A DNA stretch of 64,000 bases from Halobacterium rubrum (GCF_021729015.1 NZ_JAJQQZ010000004.1:202235-266234); one strand, 5' to 3'; counted from the first letter of the stretch, positions 1 to 9,187 are shown. Notes: a model not told the origin generated them from the letters alone. Program-made: numbers and translations.

Positions 1-238
1 CGCCGACCTCGTCGGCGACGTAGCCCGTCACCTCGGGCGTGCCGACGGTGTGGGTGTCGGCGAACTCGCCGACGTGCGCGATGTGGTCGGCGTGCCCGTG
101 TGTGAGCAGGACGTGGTCGACGTCGACCTCGCTGGGGTCCGTGTCCGTGTGGGGGTTGTCGAAGAACGGGTCCACGAGGAGGTCCGTCTCGCCGACCGAC
201 ACGTGCCAGGTGGAGTGGCCGAACCAGGTGAGTTCCAT
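1..238 (-). CDS. UPF0173-type metal-dependent hydrolase (C-terminus cut by window edge)
   Basis: Reading from ATG at 238 on the minus strand gives a protein starting [13 protein letters not shown] and containing LLTHGHADH, the HxHxDH zinc signature of the metallo-beta-lactamase fold. The W-F-G-H-S start followed by an [10 protein letters not shown] segment is typical of the UlaG-like UPF0173 family. Only the first 79 residues lie in the window, so the 3' end is missing. The substrate is unknown. The gene is divergent from the aldo/keto reductase that starts at 338. Confidence 0.85.
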   Translation of the reverse strand, partial: MELTWFGHSTWHVSVGETDLLVDPFFDNPHTDTDPSEVDVDHVLLTHGHADHIAHVGEFADTHTVGTPEVTGYVADEVG

Positions 239-337
239 AGCAGGTGACTGTTCGCCCGAAATACACTTAAAACGTGGCGGCGGGGACGGGTCGGCCGATT
301 CCCACACCGTTACGTGCTGGGACAGTGACGGTCAGGT

Positions 338-1321
338 ATGGACACACGACCACTCGGCTCGACCGGCTTCGACGTGACCGAAGTCGGCCTCGGCACGTGG
401 GAGATCGGCAGCGACTGGGGCGAGGTCCCCGAGAGCGAGGCCAAACAGGCCGTGCGCGCGGCCCTCGACGCCGGCGTGAACTTCCTCGACACCGCCGACG
501 TGTACGGCGACGGCCGCAGCGAGCGGCTCATCCGGGAGGTCCTGGACGAACGGAGCGAGGAACCGCTCGTCGCCACGAAGGCCGGCCGCCGCCTCGACCC
601 CCACGATGCCGACGGCTACACGCGCGAGAACCTCGAGCGGTTCGTGGACCGCTCGCGGGAGAACCTCGGCGTCGACAGCCTCGACCTCCTCCAGTTGCAC
701 TGTCCGCCGACGGACGTCTACTACCAGCCCGAGACCTTCGACGCGCTGGCGGACCTGCAGGCAGACGGCAAGCTCGACCACTACGGCGTGAGCGTCGAGC
801 GCGTCGAAGAGGGCATGAAGGCCATGGAGTATCCGGGCGTGGAGACCGTCCAGCTCGTCTTCAATCCGTTCCGGCAGCGGCCCGCCGAGCGGTTCCTCGA
901 GGAGGCCTACCGGAACGACGTCGGCGTCATCGTGCGCGTCCCCCTCGCCTCCGGGCTCCTCACCGGCACCATCGACGCCGACACCGAGTTCCCGGAAGAC
1001 GACCACCGGAACTTCAACCGCGACGGCGACGCCTTCGACGTCGGCGAGACGTTCGCCGGCGTCCCCCTCGACGACGGCGTGCGCGCCGTCGAGGCGCTCC
1101 GCGAGCACGTCCCCGAGCACCTCAGCATGGCGCAGTTCGCGCTCCGGTGGATTCTGGACTTCGACGCCGTCTCGACGGTCATCCCGGGGTCGACGACGCC
1201 CGACCACATCCGCAGCAACGTCTCTGCGTCGAACGCCGCGCCGCTCACTCACCAGACCCACGGCGCCGTCCGCGACGTCTACGAGCTCACCGTCGAGGAG
1301 CACGTCCACCAGCACTGGTAG
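338..1321 (+). CDS. aldo/keto reductase
   Basis: This 327-aa protein is a cytosolic NAD(P)H-dependent oxidoreductase of the aldo/keto reductase (TIM barrel) family. The catalytic tetrad can be placed as D51 and Y56 (FLDTADVYG), K81 (VATKAG) and H121 (LLQLHCPP). Length is normal for the bacterial/archaeal branch. The physiological carbonyl substrate cannot be told from sequence. A second, only distantly similar member lies at 45,431-46,441. It is followed by an FAH-family gene on the same strand 75 bp downstream. Confidence 0.93.
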   Translation: MDTRPLGSTGFDVTEVGLGTWEIGSDWGEVPESEAKQAVRAALDAGVNFLDTADVYGDGRSERLIREVLDERSEEPLVATKAGRRLDPHDADGYTRENLERFVDRSRENLGVDSLDLLQLHCPPTDVYYQPETFDALADLQADGKLDHYGVSVERVEEGMKAMEYPGVETVQLVFNPFRQRPAERFLEEAYRNDVGVIVRVPLASGLLTGTIDADTEFPEDDHRNFNRDGDAFDVGETFAGVPLDDGVRAVEALREHVPEHLSMAQFALRWILDFDAVSTVIPGSTTPDHIRSNVSASNAAPLTHQTHGAVRDVYELTVEEHVHQHW

Positions 1322-1396
1322 CGCCACCGGAGTCCGGGGAGTGAGCGGACTGCCGCTCCCGGAACCCTCAAGCGGCCACCGGGGGAATCGGCGGCC

Positions 1397-2131
1397 ATGC
1401 ACCAGATGCGCTTCCGGGACCCGGCAGGCGCCGTCCGGACGGGCGAGTACGACGAGGACGAGGGAACAGTCACGGCGGCGGGTCGGACGCACGACACGGA
1501 CGACGTTGACGTGTTGCCGCCCTGCGAGCCGTCAAAGGTCGTCTGCGTCGGCCGGAACTACGTGAAGCACGCCGACGAGCGCGACGAGGACGTTCCCGAC
1601 CGCCCGCTGCTCTTCCTGAAGCCGCCGAACGCGGTCGCGGGCCACGGCGACACGACGCCGCTGCCCGCCGACAGGTACGTCGAGCACGAGGCAGAACTCG
1701 CCGTCGTCGTCGGCGAGCAGGCCCGGAATCTGGACGAGGGAGACGCGATGGACGTCGTCGCTGGCTACACGGCGGCCAACGACGTGTCGAACCGCACGGA
1801 CCAGGACGAGGAGCAGAACTGGGTCCGGGGAAAGGCCTTCGACGGCGCGTGCCCGCTCGGGCCGGTGCTGGCGTCGCCCGACGAGGTGCCCGACGACGCC
1901 GCCGTCGAACTGCGCGTGAACGGCGAACTCCGGCAGTCGTCGTCCATCGAGCACTTCGTCTTCGACGTTCCCGAGTTGCTCGCCGAAATCACCGAGTTCG
2001 TCACGCTCGAACCCGGCGACGTGGTCCTCACCGGGACACCGGCGGGCGTCGACGAGCTGACCGACGGCGACCGCGTCGAGGTCGAGGTCGAGGGTGTCGG
2101 GACGCTCGAACACGACGTGGCGCGCGAGTAG
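1397..2131 (+). CDS. fumarylacetoacetate hydrolase (FAH) family protein
   Basis: This 244-aa protein has the FAH C-terminal fold: a GRNYVKHADE start to the domain, an EHEAELAVV segment that supplies metal-binding Glu residues, the GYTAANDVSNRT motif and a closing VVLTGTPAGV. Relatives hydrolyse or decarboxylate 2-oxo-acid type compounds such as fumarylpyruvate, acylpyruvates and oxaloacetate. The exact substrate is not predictable. ATG 1397 is used; an in-frame ATG at 1406 is an alternative start. Confidence 0.9.
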   Translation: MHQMRFRDPAGAVRTGEYDEDEGTVTAAGRTHDTDDVDVLPPCEPSKVVCVGRNYVKHADERDEDVPDRPLLFLKPPNAVAGHGDTTPLPADRYVEHEAELAVVVGEQARNLDEGDAMDVVAGYTAANDVSNRTDQDEEQNWVRGKAFDGACPLGPVLASPDEVPDDAAVELRVNGELRQSSSIEHFVFDVPELLAEITEFVTLEPGDVVLTGTPAGVDELTDGDRVEVEVEGVGTLEHDVARE

Positions 2132-2167
2132 CCGAACCCGGTCGCCGGCCGAACGCAATCCTGAAGT

Positions 2168-2181
2168 TTAGGTCTGCCTAA
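2168..2181. promoter_or_regulatory. palindromic operator resembling a DtxR-family iron box
   Basis: The sequence TTAGGTCTGCCTAA is an inverted repeat (TTAGG-N4-CCTAA) ending 11 bp before the ATG at 2193 and overlapping the likely TATA region (AAGTTTA). TTAGG/CCTAA half-sites match the general form of binding sites described for haloarchaeal DtxR-family iron regulators (Idr/SirR). This suggests metal-dependent control of the downstream oxidoreductase pair. Regulator identity is inferred from motif shape only. Confidence 0.5.
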
Positions 2182-2192
2182 GTCGCGGGTAG

Positions 2193-2714
2193 ATGGAACT
2201 GACGCGCCGTGACGTACTGGCCGCGCTCGCAGCCAGCGGCGCCGCCGCGGGCGCCGGCATCGCCCTCTCCGGGGAGCCGGGTGAGGGCCCAGTCGGCGAG
2301 CACGAAGTGGACACGCTGGTCGCGGTCGGCAACGTCGTCTACCCCGGCGAGGTCGAGGGCATCGAGGAGTTCGTCCGGCAGTACAGCATCGAGCGCGTCC
2401 GGGGTCGTCCCGAGTACGCCGAGGGCGTGGCGGACGCCGTCGCCGCGCTCGACGAGTACACGCGGAGCTGGGAGGACGCCGAGTTTGCGGCGCTGGAGAC
2501 CGAGCTCGCGGACCGCACGCTCTCGGGGTTCGACGTCGACGTCGCCGACCCCGACCCCGACGGGAGCGACCGCGAGCGCGTCCGGTACTACCTCGTGAAC
2601 GAACTGCTGTATGCGCTGTTCTCGACGCCGACGGGCGGCGAACTCGCCGGCATCGAGAATCCACAGGGCCACCCGGGCGGCACCACGTCCTACCAGCGGG
2701 GGCCGCCGGAATGA
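2193..2714 (+). CDS. gluconate 2-dehydrogenase subunit 3-like protein, Tat-exported
   Basis: This 173-aa protein begins with a twin-arginine signal (LTRRDVLAALAASGAAAGAG), so it should be exported folded. The rest resembles the small gamma subunit (gluconate 2-dehydrogenase subunit 3 family) that accompanies membrane-facing GMC flavoprotein dehydrogenases and helps export or assemble them. Its stop overlaps the start of the GMC gene (ATGA at 2711), so the two are translationally coupled and probably form one complex. The palindrome at 2168-2181 sits in its promoter. Confidence 0.82.
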   Translation: MELTRRDVLAALAASGAAAGAGIALSGEPGEGPVGEHEVDTLVAVGNVVYPGEVEGIEEFVRQYSIERVRGRPEYAEGVADAVAALDEYTRSWEDAEFAALETELADRTLSGFDVDVADPDPDGSDRERVRYYLVNELLYALFSTPTGGELAGIENPQGHPGGTTSYQRGPPE

Positions 2715-4309
2715 ACCGCGAACCGTCGCCGCGCGCGGACGTCTGCATCGTCGGAGCCGGGCCGGCTGGCGGCCTGATGGCCGACCGGCTCGCGGCCGCA
2801 GGCCACGACGTCGTCGTGCTGGAGGCCGGCCCCCGGTTCGACGCCGACCGCGACGACCGCGAGCGCCGGATGGAGCGCGCGATTCGGCCCGGCCACGGCC
2901 CGGACTCGGTCTGGGACATGGGCGGCGACCGTGACGCCTACGAATCCACGGGCGACCGGTACTACCCCCTGAACGCGGCCCGCGTGAAGGGTGTCGGCGG
3001 GTCGACGCTGCACTGGCAGGGGATGGTGATGCGGCTCCACGAGCGCGACTTTCGCCTTGAGTCGGCGACGGGCGTCGGCGCCGACTGGCCACTCGACTAC
3101 GATGACCTCCAGTCGTACTACGCCGGAGCCGAGGACGAACTCGGCGTGGCGGGCGCCAGCGACAACCCCTTCGCGCCGCCCCGCGACGAGCCACACCCGC
3201 AGCCGGCGTTCGAGCCGAGCTACTCGGACTCGCTGTTCGCCGAGGCCTGCGAGGCGCTCGGCGTCACGACGCACTCGGTGCCGAACGCACGGCTCTCGGA
3301 GGGCCGGGAGGACCGCAGCGCCTGCGTGGGCTACGGGACCTGCCAGCCGGTGTGTCCGTCGGGCGCGAAGTACGACGCGACAGTGCACGTCGAACGCGCG
3401 GCGGACGCTGGCGTCAGGGTCGTCGACCGGGCGCCAGTCCAGCGCCTCGAACACGACGACAGCGGCGAGCACGTGACTGCGGCGGTGTACGCCACGCCGA
3501 GCGGCGAGCACCACCGCCAGACGGCCCGCGAGTTCGTGCTCGCGGCGGGCGGCGTCGAGAACCCCCGACTGCTCCTGCTCTCCGAGAGCGAGCAGTACCC
3601 GGACGGCCTGGCGAACTCCTCGGGGCTCGTGGGCCGGTACTTCACCGAGCACCTGTTCGCCGGCGTCGGCGGGACGCTCGAGGAGCCGACCCGCCAGAAC
3701 CACGTGGGGTTCAACACCACCGAGAGCCACCAGTTCTACGACCAGCCCGCCGACGGCTCCCGGGGCGCCATCAAACTGGAGTTCCTGAACTACGCCGGCC
3801 CGAGTCCCGTCGAGATGGCGCTGGGCGGCGACGACTGGGGCGACGAGATGCTGGACCGGATACGGGCGAACTACGGGACCCACATCGCCGTGGGTGCGCT
3901 CGTCGAGCAGCGGCCCCGCGAGGAGAACCGGATTCGGCTGCACCCGGAGCGCACCGACGACCACGGCAACCCCGTGCCGGAGGTGGTGTGGTCGCTGTCC
4001 GACTACGAGCGCCGGGGCATCGAGCGCGCGAACGAGATTCAGCGCGACATCCTCGACGAGCTGGGGGCGGACGTCGAGTGGACGGTCGGCCCGGAGAACA
4101 CCGGACCGGCGTACCACCACATGGGGACGACGCGGATGGGCGACGACCCCGCGGAGAGCGTGGTTGACGCCCGGCTCCGCACCCACGACCTGTCGAATCT
4201 CACAATCGCGTCCTCGAGCGTGTTCCCGACGGGCGGCGCGATGAATCCGACGCTGACCATCGCGGCGCTCGCGCTGAAGGCGGCCGACCACGTCGACGAA
4301 CGACTCTGA
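2711..4309 (+). CDS. GMC-family FAD-dependent oxidoreductase (dehydrogenase large subunit)
   Basis: This 532-aa protein carries an N-terminal FAD-binding Rossmann motif (CIVGAGPAGG), the GMC signature GVGGSTLHWQG, a Cys-rich CVGYGTCQPVCPSG segment common in gluconate/2-keto-acid type dehydrogenases, and a C-terminal active-site region YHHMGTTRMG with the FAD-closing NPTLTIAALA stretch. Family members oxidise sugar acids, choline or other alcohols and pass electrons to the respiratory chain. Having no signal of its own, it probably travels with the Tat-signal partner encoded upstream. The substrate is unknown. Confidence 0.9.
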   Translation: MNREPSPRADVCIVGAGPAGGLMADRLAAAGHDVVVLEAGPRFDADRDDRERRMERAIRPGHGPDSVWDMGGDRDAYESTGDRYYPLNAARVKGVGGSTLHWQGMVMRLHERDFRLESATGVGADWPLDYDDLQSYYAGAEDELGVAGASDNPFAPPRDEPHPQPAFEPSYSDSLFAEACEALGVTTHSVPNARLSEGREDRSACVGYGTCQPVCPSGAKYDATVHVERAADAGVRVVDRAPVQRLEHDDSGEHVTAAVYATPSGEHHRQTAREFVLAAGGVENPRLLLLSESEQYPDGLANSSGLVGRYFTEHLFAGVGGTLEEPTRQNHVGFNTTESHQFYDQPADGSRGAIKLEFLNYAGPSPVEMALGGDDWGDEMLDRIRANYGTHIAVGALVEQRPREENRIRLHPERTDDHGNPVPEVVWSLSDYERRGIERANEIQRDILDELGADVEWTVGPENTGPAYHHMGTTRMGDDPAESVVDARLRTHDLSNLTIASSSVFPTGGAMNPTLTIAALALKAADHVDERL

Positions 4310-4398
4310 GTCCCGACAGAAGCGAATTTCAGCAACCTCGCTTACAGAAGTGTAGTTCAGATTATCATTAAGGTGGTGTGGGCCGTGTCTCCTCGTGT

Positions 4399-4632
4399 AT
4401 GAGATACCCAAGAATTCCAGCACCCGTCGAGGCGCACAGCCTCCGCGGCACGGTCCTGACGGTGGTCGCCACCGCCGTCGCAGTCGTCGTCACGCTCGCA
4501 GCCCTCTCTGCGCCCGCCACCACCGCAACAGTCGCCACCACCGTCGTCGCCGTCCTCGCGGTCCAGCGGGGCCGGCGAGCGCTCACAGCCCGCACCACCC
4601 GCCGACCGCGTGCGACCAGCCACGCCGCCTGA
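4399..4632 (+). CDS. small hypothetical membrane protein
   Basis: This 77-aa ORF starts at ATG 4399 (MRYPRIPAPVEAHS). It has two hydrophobic stretches, about residues 16-36 (VLTVVATAVAVVVTLAAL) and 40-55 (TVATTVVAVLAVQ), followed by a basic Arg-rich tail, which predicts a small inner-membrane protein with a cytoplasmic C-terminus. It is convergent with the Rieske gene. No family is recognised. The composition is plausible for a real gene, but low complexity keeps confidence moderate. Confidence 0.5.
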   Translation: MRYPRIPAPVEAHSLRGTVLTVVATAVAVVVTLAALSAPATTATVATTVVAVLAVQRGRRALTARTTRRPRATSHAA

Positions 4633-4636
4633 GGCC

Positions 4637-5080
4637 TCAGAACTGGAGATGACTGGTCGAACTCGGGCCGTCGCCGTCGTCCCCGTCGTCGCCCGGCAGG
4701 CCGTCGTAGAGGTAGTCCACGTCGTCGTCCACGAGATACACCTGCCCGTCGGCCACCTCGATGTCGACCGACGGGAGCGTCGTGTCCGCCGCGTCCCCGT
4801 TGTCGCAGTACCCCGAACACGAGTCGAACAGCGACCCGTGTTTCGGACAGACGACCTCGCCGCCGCGCGTGATGGCGCCGACGCCCTCCCGGTAGAGCCG
4901 CTGGGCCTCGTGCGTGCAGCGATTCACCCACGCCCGGACGGGCGGCTTCTCGTCTCCCGTCTCCTCGCAGGGCACGAGGAAGTAACTCTCCGTCTCGCCG
5001 TGCGCGTTCCGGGCCGTGAACGCCCACGACCCCGCCTCGACGACGGACTCGACGCTCGTCAGCCGGTAGCGGTCGGCCAT
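4637..5080 (-). CDS. Rieske [2Fe-2S] domain protein
   Basis: This 147-aa protein has the two Rieske cluster-binding boxes C55-T-H57 and C78-P-K-H81, so it should bind one [2Fe-2S] centre. The absence of a signal peptide or membrane anchor suggests a soluble ferredoxin-like electron carrier or an oxygenase-associated Rieske protein rather than the bc1 subunit. The C-terminal 25 residues are an acidic Asp/Gly tail. It lies 40 bp downstream of a four-helix membrane protein gene on the same strand. Confidence 0.88.
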   Translation of the reverse strand: MADRYRLTSVESVVEAGSWAFTARNAHGETESYFLVPCEETGDEKPPVRAWVNRCTHEAQRLYREGVGAITRGGEVVCPKHGSLFDSCSGYCDNGDAADTTLPSVDIEVADGQVYLVDDDVDYLYDGLPGDDGDDGDGPSSTSHLQF

Positions 5081-5120
5081 GCCAGAACCAGTGGACGGCT
5101 GCCAGTTAGTACTGCGGGCG

Positions 5121-5549
5121 TCAGAGCGCCGTCGTCGAGACGAGCCAGCCGGCGTCCAGCAGCAGCGCGACGGCGAGGACGGCGCCGCCGTAGAGGAACG
5201 TCGTGGCGTCGTCGCCGCTCTCGATGCGGCTGCCCGCGACCTCGGTCAGCCCGGTCAGCAGGAACCAGAGCACGACCATCCCGATGACGGCGTGGCCGCG
5301 ACCAGTGCCGGTGAGCGCGCCGGCGTCCGTATAGCCGCCGAGCGTGAGCATGTAGCCGCCGGTGAGCACCAGGAGCGCCGCACTCGCCCGGGAGACGTTC
5401 CGGAGCGTGCCGGCCAGAACCTCGCGGACACTCGTCGAGACGTTCCCGGCGACCCGGGGGAACGTCATCGCGGCGAACAACACGCTGCCGGTGAGGAGGC
5501 CGGCGAACACCATGTGCGTCGCGTAGACTGCAGTCTCGATGGCTGCCAT
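5121..5549 (-). CDS. four-helix membrane protein (CopD-like)
   Basis: Starting at ATG 5549 the product is 142 aa with four predicted transmembrane segments (around YATHMVFAGLLTGSVLFAAM, ASAALLVLTGGYML, VIGMVVLWFLLTGL and FLYGGAVLAVALLLDAGWL). The H in the first helix and the overall pattern recall CopD-like or transporter-type small integral membrane proteins of haloarchaea. Function is not established. A longer reading frame extends upstream but runs into hisC and its promoter, so the internal ATG is preferred. Confidence 0.75.
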   Translation of the reverse strand: MAAIETAVYATHMVFAGLLTGSVLFAAMTFPRVAGNVSTSVREVLAGTLRNVSRASAALLVLTGGYMLTLGGYTDAGALTGTGRGHAVIGMVVLWFLLTGLTEVAGSRIESGDDATTFLYGGAVLAVALLLDAGWLVSTTAL

Positions 5550-5646
5550 GCCCGGAGCGAGGAACGGGACGCCCCTAAAACCGGTGGTGACGGAACCGTC
5601 GGCGCGTGAGGGCACGCTTAAGGGCGGCCCGTCCGTCGAACCGTGC

Positions 5647-6768
5647 ATGGAACTACGGGACCTCTCCGACCACGTCGAGTACCGGGCGGGTCGGGGCATC
5701 GAGGAGGTCGCACGGGAACTCGGCCGCGACCCCTCGGACTTCGTGAAGCTCTCGTCGAACGAGAACCCCCACGGGCCGAGCCCGAAGGCGGCGGTCGCCA
5801 TCCGCGAGGCGGCGACGGAGGTCCACCGCTACCCGAAGGCGGTCCACGCCGACCTGACGACCGCGCTCGCCGACCGCTGGGACGTCGACGACGAACAGGT
5901 CTGGGTGGCCAACGGCGGAGACGGCGCCCTCGACTACCTCGCGCGAGCCACACTCGACCCGGGCGACAGCGTGCTCGTGCCGTCACCGGGGTTCACGTAC
6001 TACGGGATGAGCGCGCGCTTCCACCACGGCGACGTCGCGGAGTACGACGTCGCGGAGGGTCCGGACGGCTTCGAGATGACGCCCGAGGCCGTCCTCGACG
6101 CCTACGACGGCGAGCGCGTCGTCTACCTGACGAGCCCCCACAATCCGACGGGCGCACGGTTCACCCTCGACGAGGTCGAGGCGGTCGCCGACCGCACCGA
6201 CGACGACACGCTCGTGCTCGTCGACGAGGCCTACGGCGAGTTCACGGAGACGCCGTCGGCGGTGTCGCTGTTCGACGACCGCGACGACACCGACGAGCAG
6301 AGCTCGTCGAGCAATCACGCGTCGCGTGATGACGTGGCGGTCCTCCGGACGTTCTCGAAGGCGTACGGGCTGGCGGGCATCCGCCTCGGCTACGCCGTCG
6401 TCCCCGAGTCGTGGGCCGACGCGTACGCTCGCGTGCAGACACCGTTCGCGGCCAGCGTCATCGCGTGTCAGGCCGGACTCGCGGCGCTCGAGGACGACGA
6501 GCACGTCGAGACCACGACCGAGAGCGTCGAGTGGGGCCGCCAGCACGTCCACGAGCACCTCGACGCCCCGACGTACGAGAGCCACGGGAACTTCGTGCTC
6601 GCGAAGGTGGGTGACGCCGCGAGCGTCACCGAGGCGGCCAAGCGCGAGGGCGTCCTCGTCCGGGACTGCACGAGCTTTGGGCTGCCCGAGCACGTCCGCA
6701 TCACCACGGGCACCCGGGAGGAGACGGAGCGAGCGGTGGCCGTGCTGAACGGGGTGCTGGACGAGTGA
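5647..6768 (+). CDS. hisC: histidinol-phosphate aminotransferase
   Basis: This 373-aa fold-type I PLP aminotransferase converts imidazole-acetol phosphate to histidinol phosphate in histidine synthesis. Recognisable parts are the N-terminal LSSNENPHGPSP motif, LTSPHNPTG, VDEAYGEF, and the PLP-binding lysine K238 in FSKAYGLAG. A Ser/Asp-rich insert lies just before the lysine loop. ATG 5647 is chosen because it matches the family start and follows a CTTAAGG promoter element by about 30 bp. Its stop overlaps the next gene (GTGA). Confidence 0.93.
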   Translation: MELRDLSDHVEYRAGRGIEEVARELGRDPSDFVKLSSNENPHGPSPKAAVAIREAATEVHRYPKAVHADLTTALADRWDVDDEQVWVANGGDGALDYLARATLDPGDSVLVPSPGFTYYGMSARFHHGDVAEYDVAEGPDGFEMTPEAVLDAYDGERVVYLTSPHNPTGARFTLDEVEAVADRTDDDTLVLVDEAYGEFTETPSAVSLFDDRDDTDEQSSSSNHASRDDVAVLRTFSKAYGLAGIRLGYAVVPESWADAYARVQTPFAASVIACQAGLAALEDDEHVETTTESVEWGRQHVHEHLDAPTYESHGNFVLAKVGDAASVTEAAKREGVLVRDCTSFGLPEHVRITTGTREETERAVAVLNGVLDE

Positions 6769-7274
6769 GAGTCGCCGTCACGGGCACGCCGGGAACGGGG
6801 AAGACCACGACCACGGAGCGACTCGACACCGACCTCGACGTCGCCCACCTGAACGACCTCGTCGCCAGCGAGGACCTCTACGGCGAGGTCGACGAGGCTC
6901 GCGACAGCAAGGTCGTCGACGTCGAAGCCGTCCGGGAGTACTTCGACGGCCGCGAGGACGTGCTCGTGGAGTCCCACCTCGCCCACCACCTCGAGGACCT
7001 CGACCGCGTGGTCGTGCTTCGCTGTCACCCCGACGAGCTCGACGACCGGCTCCGCGAGCGCGGCGAACCTCCCGAGAAGGCCCACGAGAACGCCGAGAGC
7101 GAGGCGCTTGACGTGATTCTCTCCGAGGCCGTCCGCGACCACGGCGCCGAGCGCGTCTACGAGATCGACACCACCGGCCGGGACCCCGGCGCCGTCGCCG
7201 CCGACGTGCAGGCGGTGCTGGACGGCGACCGAGAGCCCTCCGCAGGCGACGTGGACTTCACCGACTTCCTATGA
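6765..7274 (+). CDS. adenylate kinase family protein (AK6/Fap7-like NMP kinase)
   Basis: This 169-aa protein begins at GTG 6765, inside the hisC stop region (GTGA overlap). It opens with a P-loop, G7-T-P-G-T-G-K13-T, and has the short lid of AK6-type kinases. Known archaeal and eukaryotic relatives phosphorylate AMP and act in small-subunit ribosome maturation. The gene overlaps the next gene by ATGA, making hisC, this kinase and the phosphatidyltransferase one coupled transcript. Confidence 0.88.
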   Translation: MRVAVTGTPGTGKTTTTERLDTDLDVAHLNDLVASEDLYGEVDEARDSKVVDVEAVREYFDGREDVLVESHLAHHLEDLDRVVVLRCHPDELDDRLRERGEPPEKAHENAESEALDVILSEAVRDHGAERVYEIDTTGRDPGAVAADVQAVLDGDREPSAGDVDFTDFL

Positions 7275-7870
7275 CGCTGGATCAGTACCGGTCGCTGGCG
7301 AACCGGCTGCTCGCGCCGTGGGTGCGCGCGGCGAAGGCCGTCGGCGCGACGCCGAACTCGGTCAGCGTCGCCGCCTTCGGGCTGGCCGTCGCGGCCGGTG
7401 CCGCCTTCTACGTGGCGACGCCGGTGGCGTACGCCGCGGGCGCCGCGTTCGTCTTCCTGAACGGCTGGCTGGACCTGCTGGACGGCGCGCTCGCCCGCGA
7501 GCTCGGGACGGACTCGGAGGCAGGAGACATGCTCGACCACGTGCTCGACCGGTACGCCGACGTGGTCGTGGTCTCCGGGCTGGCGGCTGGCGTCGACCAG
7601 TTCGCGCTCGGCCTCGCCGCCGTCACCGGCGTGTTGCTCACCTCCTACCTCGGCACGCAGGCCGAAGCCGTCGGTCTGGACCGGGTGTACGGCGGACTGC
7701 TCGGGCGAGCCGACCGCCTCGCCCTCGTCGGGCTGACGGGCGCCGTCACCGCCGTCGTGCCGACCGTGGCGGGCTACTCGCCGGTCACCGCGCTGCTGGT
7801 CGTGTTCGCCGTCGTCGGCCACCTCACGGCCGTCCAGCGGTTCGTCTCGGCGTGGCGCCAGCTCGCCTGA
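7271..7870 (+). CDS. CDP-alcohol phosphatidyltransferase (archaetidylinositol-phosphate synthase type)
   Basis: This 199-aa membrane enzyme carries the CDP-alcohol phosphotransferase signature: D68, D71-G72, A75-R76, G85, D89 and D93 in the second helix region, with about six hydrophobic segments. It joins CDP-archaeol to a polar head group. In archaea the similar small enzymes make archaetidylinositol phosphate, but the acceptor cannot be proved here. It is coupled to the upstream kinase by an ATGA overlap. Confidence 0.87.
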   Translation: MTLDQYRSLANRLLAPWVRAAKAVGATPNSVSVAAFGLAVAAGAAFYVATPVAYAAGAAFVFLNGWLDLLDGALARELGTDSEAGDMLDHVLDRYADVVVVSGLAAGVDQFALGLAAVTGVLLTSYLGTQAEAVGLDRVYGGLLGRADRLALVGLTGAVTAVVPTVAGYSPVTALLVVFAVVGHLTAVQRFVSAWRQLA

Positions 7871-7911
7871 CGGGCGTGCATTTTAAGCGTGGGCCCCGGC
7901 TACCTCTCTCC

Positions 7912-8460
7912 ATGGCCCAGTGCGAGATGTGTGGCACGGAGGTCTCGACCCCGAAGACGGTGAAAGTCGAGGGGGCGGAGATCGACGTCTGCGACGACTG
8001 TGCCGACTTCGGCACGGAAGTCGAGACGGACTCGACCTCCTCCACCAGCACGAAGTACTCGACGTCCTCGTCCTCGTCCAGCCAGTCCTCCGGCTCCTCC
8101 GGCAGCAACACCGGCGGTTCGTCCGGTGGCGGCCGGCGCCGCCGGGACATGTTCGACGAGATGGACGAACTGGCCGGCGACTACGACGAGCGCCTCCGGA
8201 AGGCCCGCGAGCAGGAGGGGCTCAGTCAGGAGGAGCTCGCCGACAACCTCAACGAGAAAGCCAGCGTCATCCGCAAGCTCGAGCGCGGCGACAGCCTCCC
8301 CAGCGACGACGTCCGGGAGGAGCTGGAGTCCCACCTCGGCATCTCGCTCACCGAGAGCGGGAGCAGCGACGACGCCGGCGACGACAGCTGGTCGTCGGGC
8401 GACGACAGCGCCGGGCTGACGCTCGGCGACAAGGTCCGGCGGAAGGGCGACGACGGCTGA
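7912..8460 (+). CDS. MBF1-like transcription factor (zinc ribbon plus HTH)
   Basis: This 182-aa protein has an N-terminal zinc ribbon (C4-x2-C7 ... C26-x2-C29), a long Ser/Thr/Gly linker (about residues 38-78), and a helix-turn-helix of the Cro/XRE class ([19 protein letters not shown]). This is the architecture of archaeal multiprotein bridging factor 1, which contacts TBP and DNA or the ribosome. A TTTTAAG element about 27 bp upstream of ATG 7912 suggests a leaderless transcript. The Ser-rich linker is typical of haloarchaeal members. Confidence 0.87.
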   Translation: MAQCEMCGTEVSTPKTVKVEGAEIDVCDDCADFGTEVETDSTSSTSTKYSTSSSSSSQSSGSSGSNTGGSSGGGRRRRDMFDEMDELAGDYDERLRKAREQEGLSQEELADNLNEKASVIRKLERGDSLPSDDVREELESHLGISLTESGSSDDAGDDSWSSGDDSAGLTLGDKVRRKGDDG

Positions 8461-8515
8461 CGTCGGCACTGACGCGATAGCTACCTTTTTCCCCCGTGCG
8501 GTCCCCGACTCGCGT

Positions 8516-9163
8516 GTGTTCGTACTCGTCAACCTCAAGGCCTACCCCTGTGACCCGGTCGCGGTCGCCGAGGCGGCCGCCGACGTCGCCGACACGACCG
8601 ACGCGACGGTCGCAGTCGCGCCCCAGGCCGCAGATCTCGCGCGCGTCGCCGACACCGGCGTCGCGACGTACGCCCAGCACGTCAGCCCGAACGGCCACGG
8701 CAGCCACACCGGCAGCGTGCTCGCCGAGTCGGTCGCCGACAACGGTGCCGTCGGCACGCTGCTGAACCACTCCGAGCACCGCCGGAAACTCGCCGACATC
8801 GACGGCAGTCTCGACGCCGCCGAGCGTACGGGGCTGGACACCGTGGTCTGTGCGAACAACCCCGAGCAGGTCGCGGCCGCAGCGGCGCTCGGCCCCGACG
8901 CCGTCGCCGTCGAACCGCCGGAACTCATCGGTACTGGCACGCCCGTCTCGCAAGCCGACCCGGACATCGTCGAGGACGCCGTCGCCGCGGCCGAGGCCGT
9001 CGACCCGTCGGTCGACGTCTACTGCGGCGCCGGCATCAGCACGGGCGACGACGTCGTCGCCGCCGAACAACTCGGCGCCAGCGGCGTGCTGCTCGCCAGC
9101 GGCGTCGCGAAAGCCGACGATCCCCGGGCGGCGCTGGAAGACCTCGTCGCGCCGCTGGACTGA
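8516..9163 (+). CDS. tpiA: triosephosphate isomerase
   Basis: This 215-aa protein is the short archaeal triosephosphate isomerase, interconverting dihydroxyacetone phosphate and glyceraldehyde 3-phosphate. Catalytic residues can be placed at N6/K8 (VNLKAY), H85 (LLNHSEHRR) and E133 ([11 protein letters not shown]). Phosphate-binding loops [10 protein letters not shown] and LLASGVAK follow. Translation starts at GTG 8516; no better ATG exists. A CTTTTTCCC element about 30 bp upstream may be the TATA box. Confidence 0.93.
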   Translation: MFVLVNLKAYPCDPVAVAEAAADVADTTDATVAVAPQAADLARVADTGVATYAQHVSPNGHGSHTGSVLAESVADNGAVGTLLNHSEHRRKLADIDGSLDAAERTGLDTVVCANNPEQVAAAAALGPDAVAVEPPELIGTGTPVSQADPDIVEDAVAAAEAVDPSVDVYCGAGISTGDDVVAAEQLGASGVLLASGVAKADDPRAALEDLVAPLD

Positions 9164-9187
9164 CTGCGAGAACCTTCTGCGGGCGGT

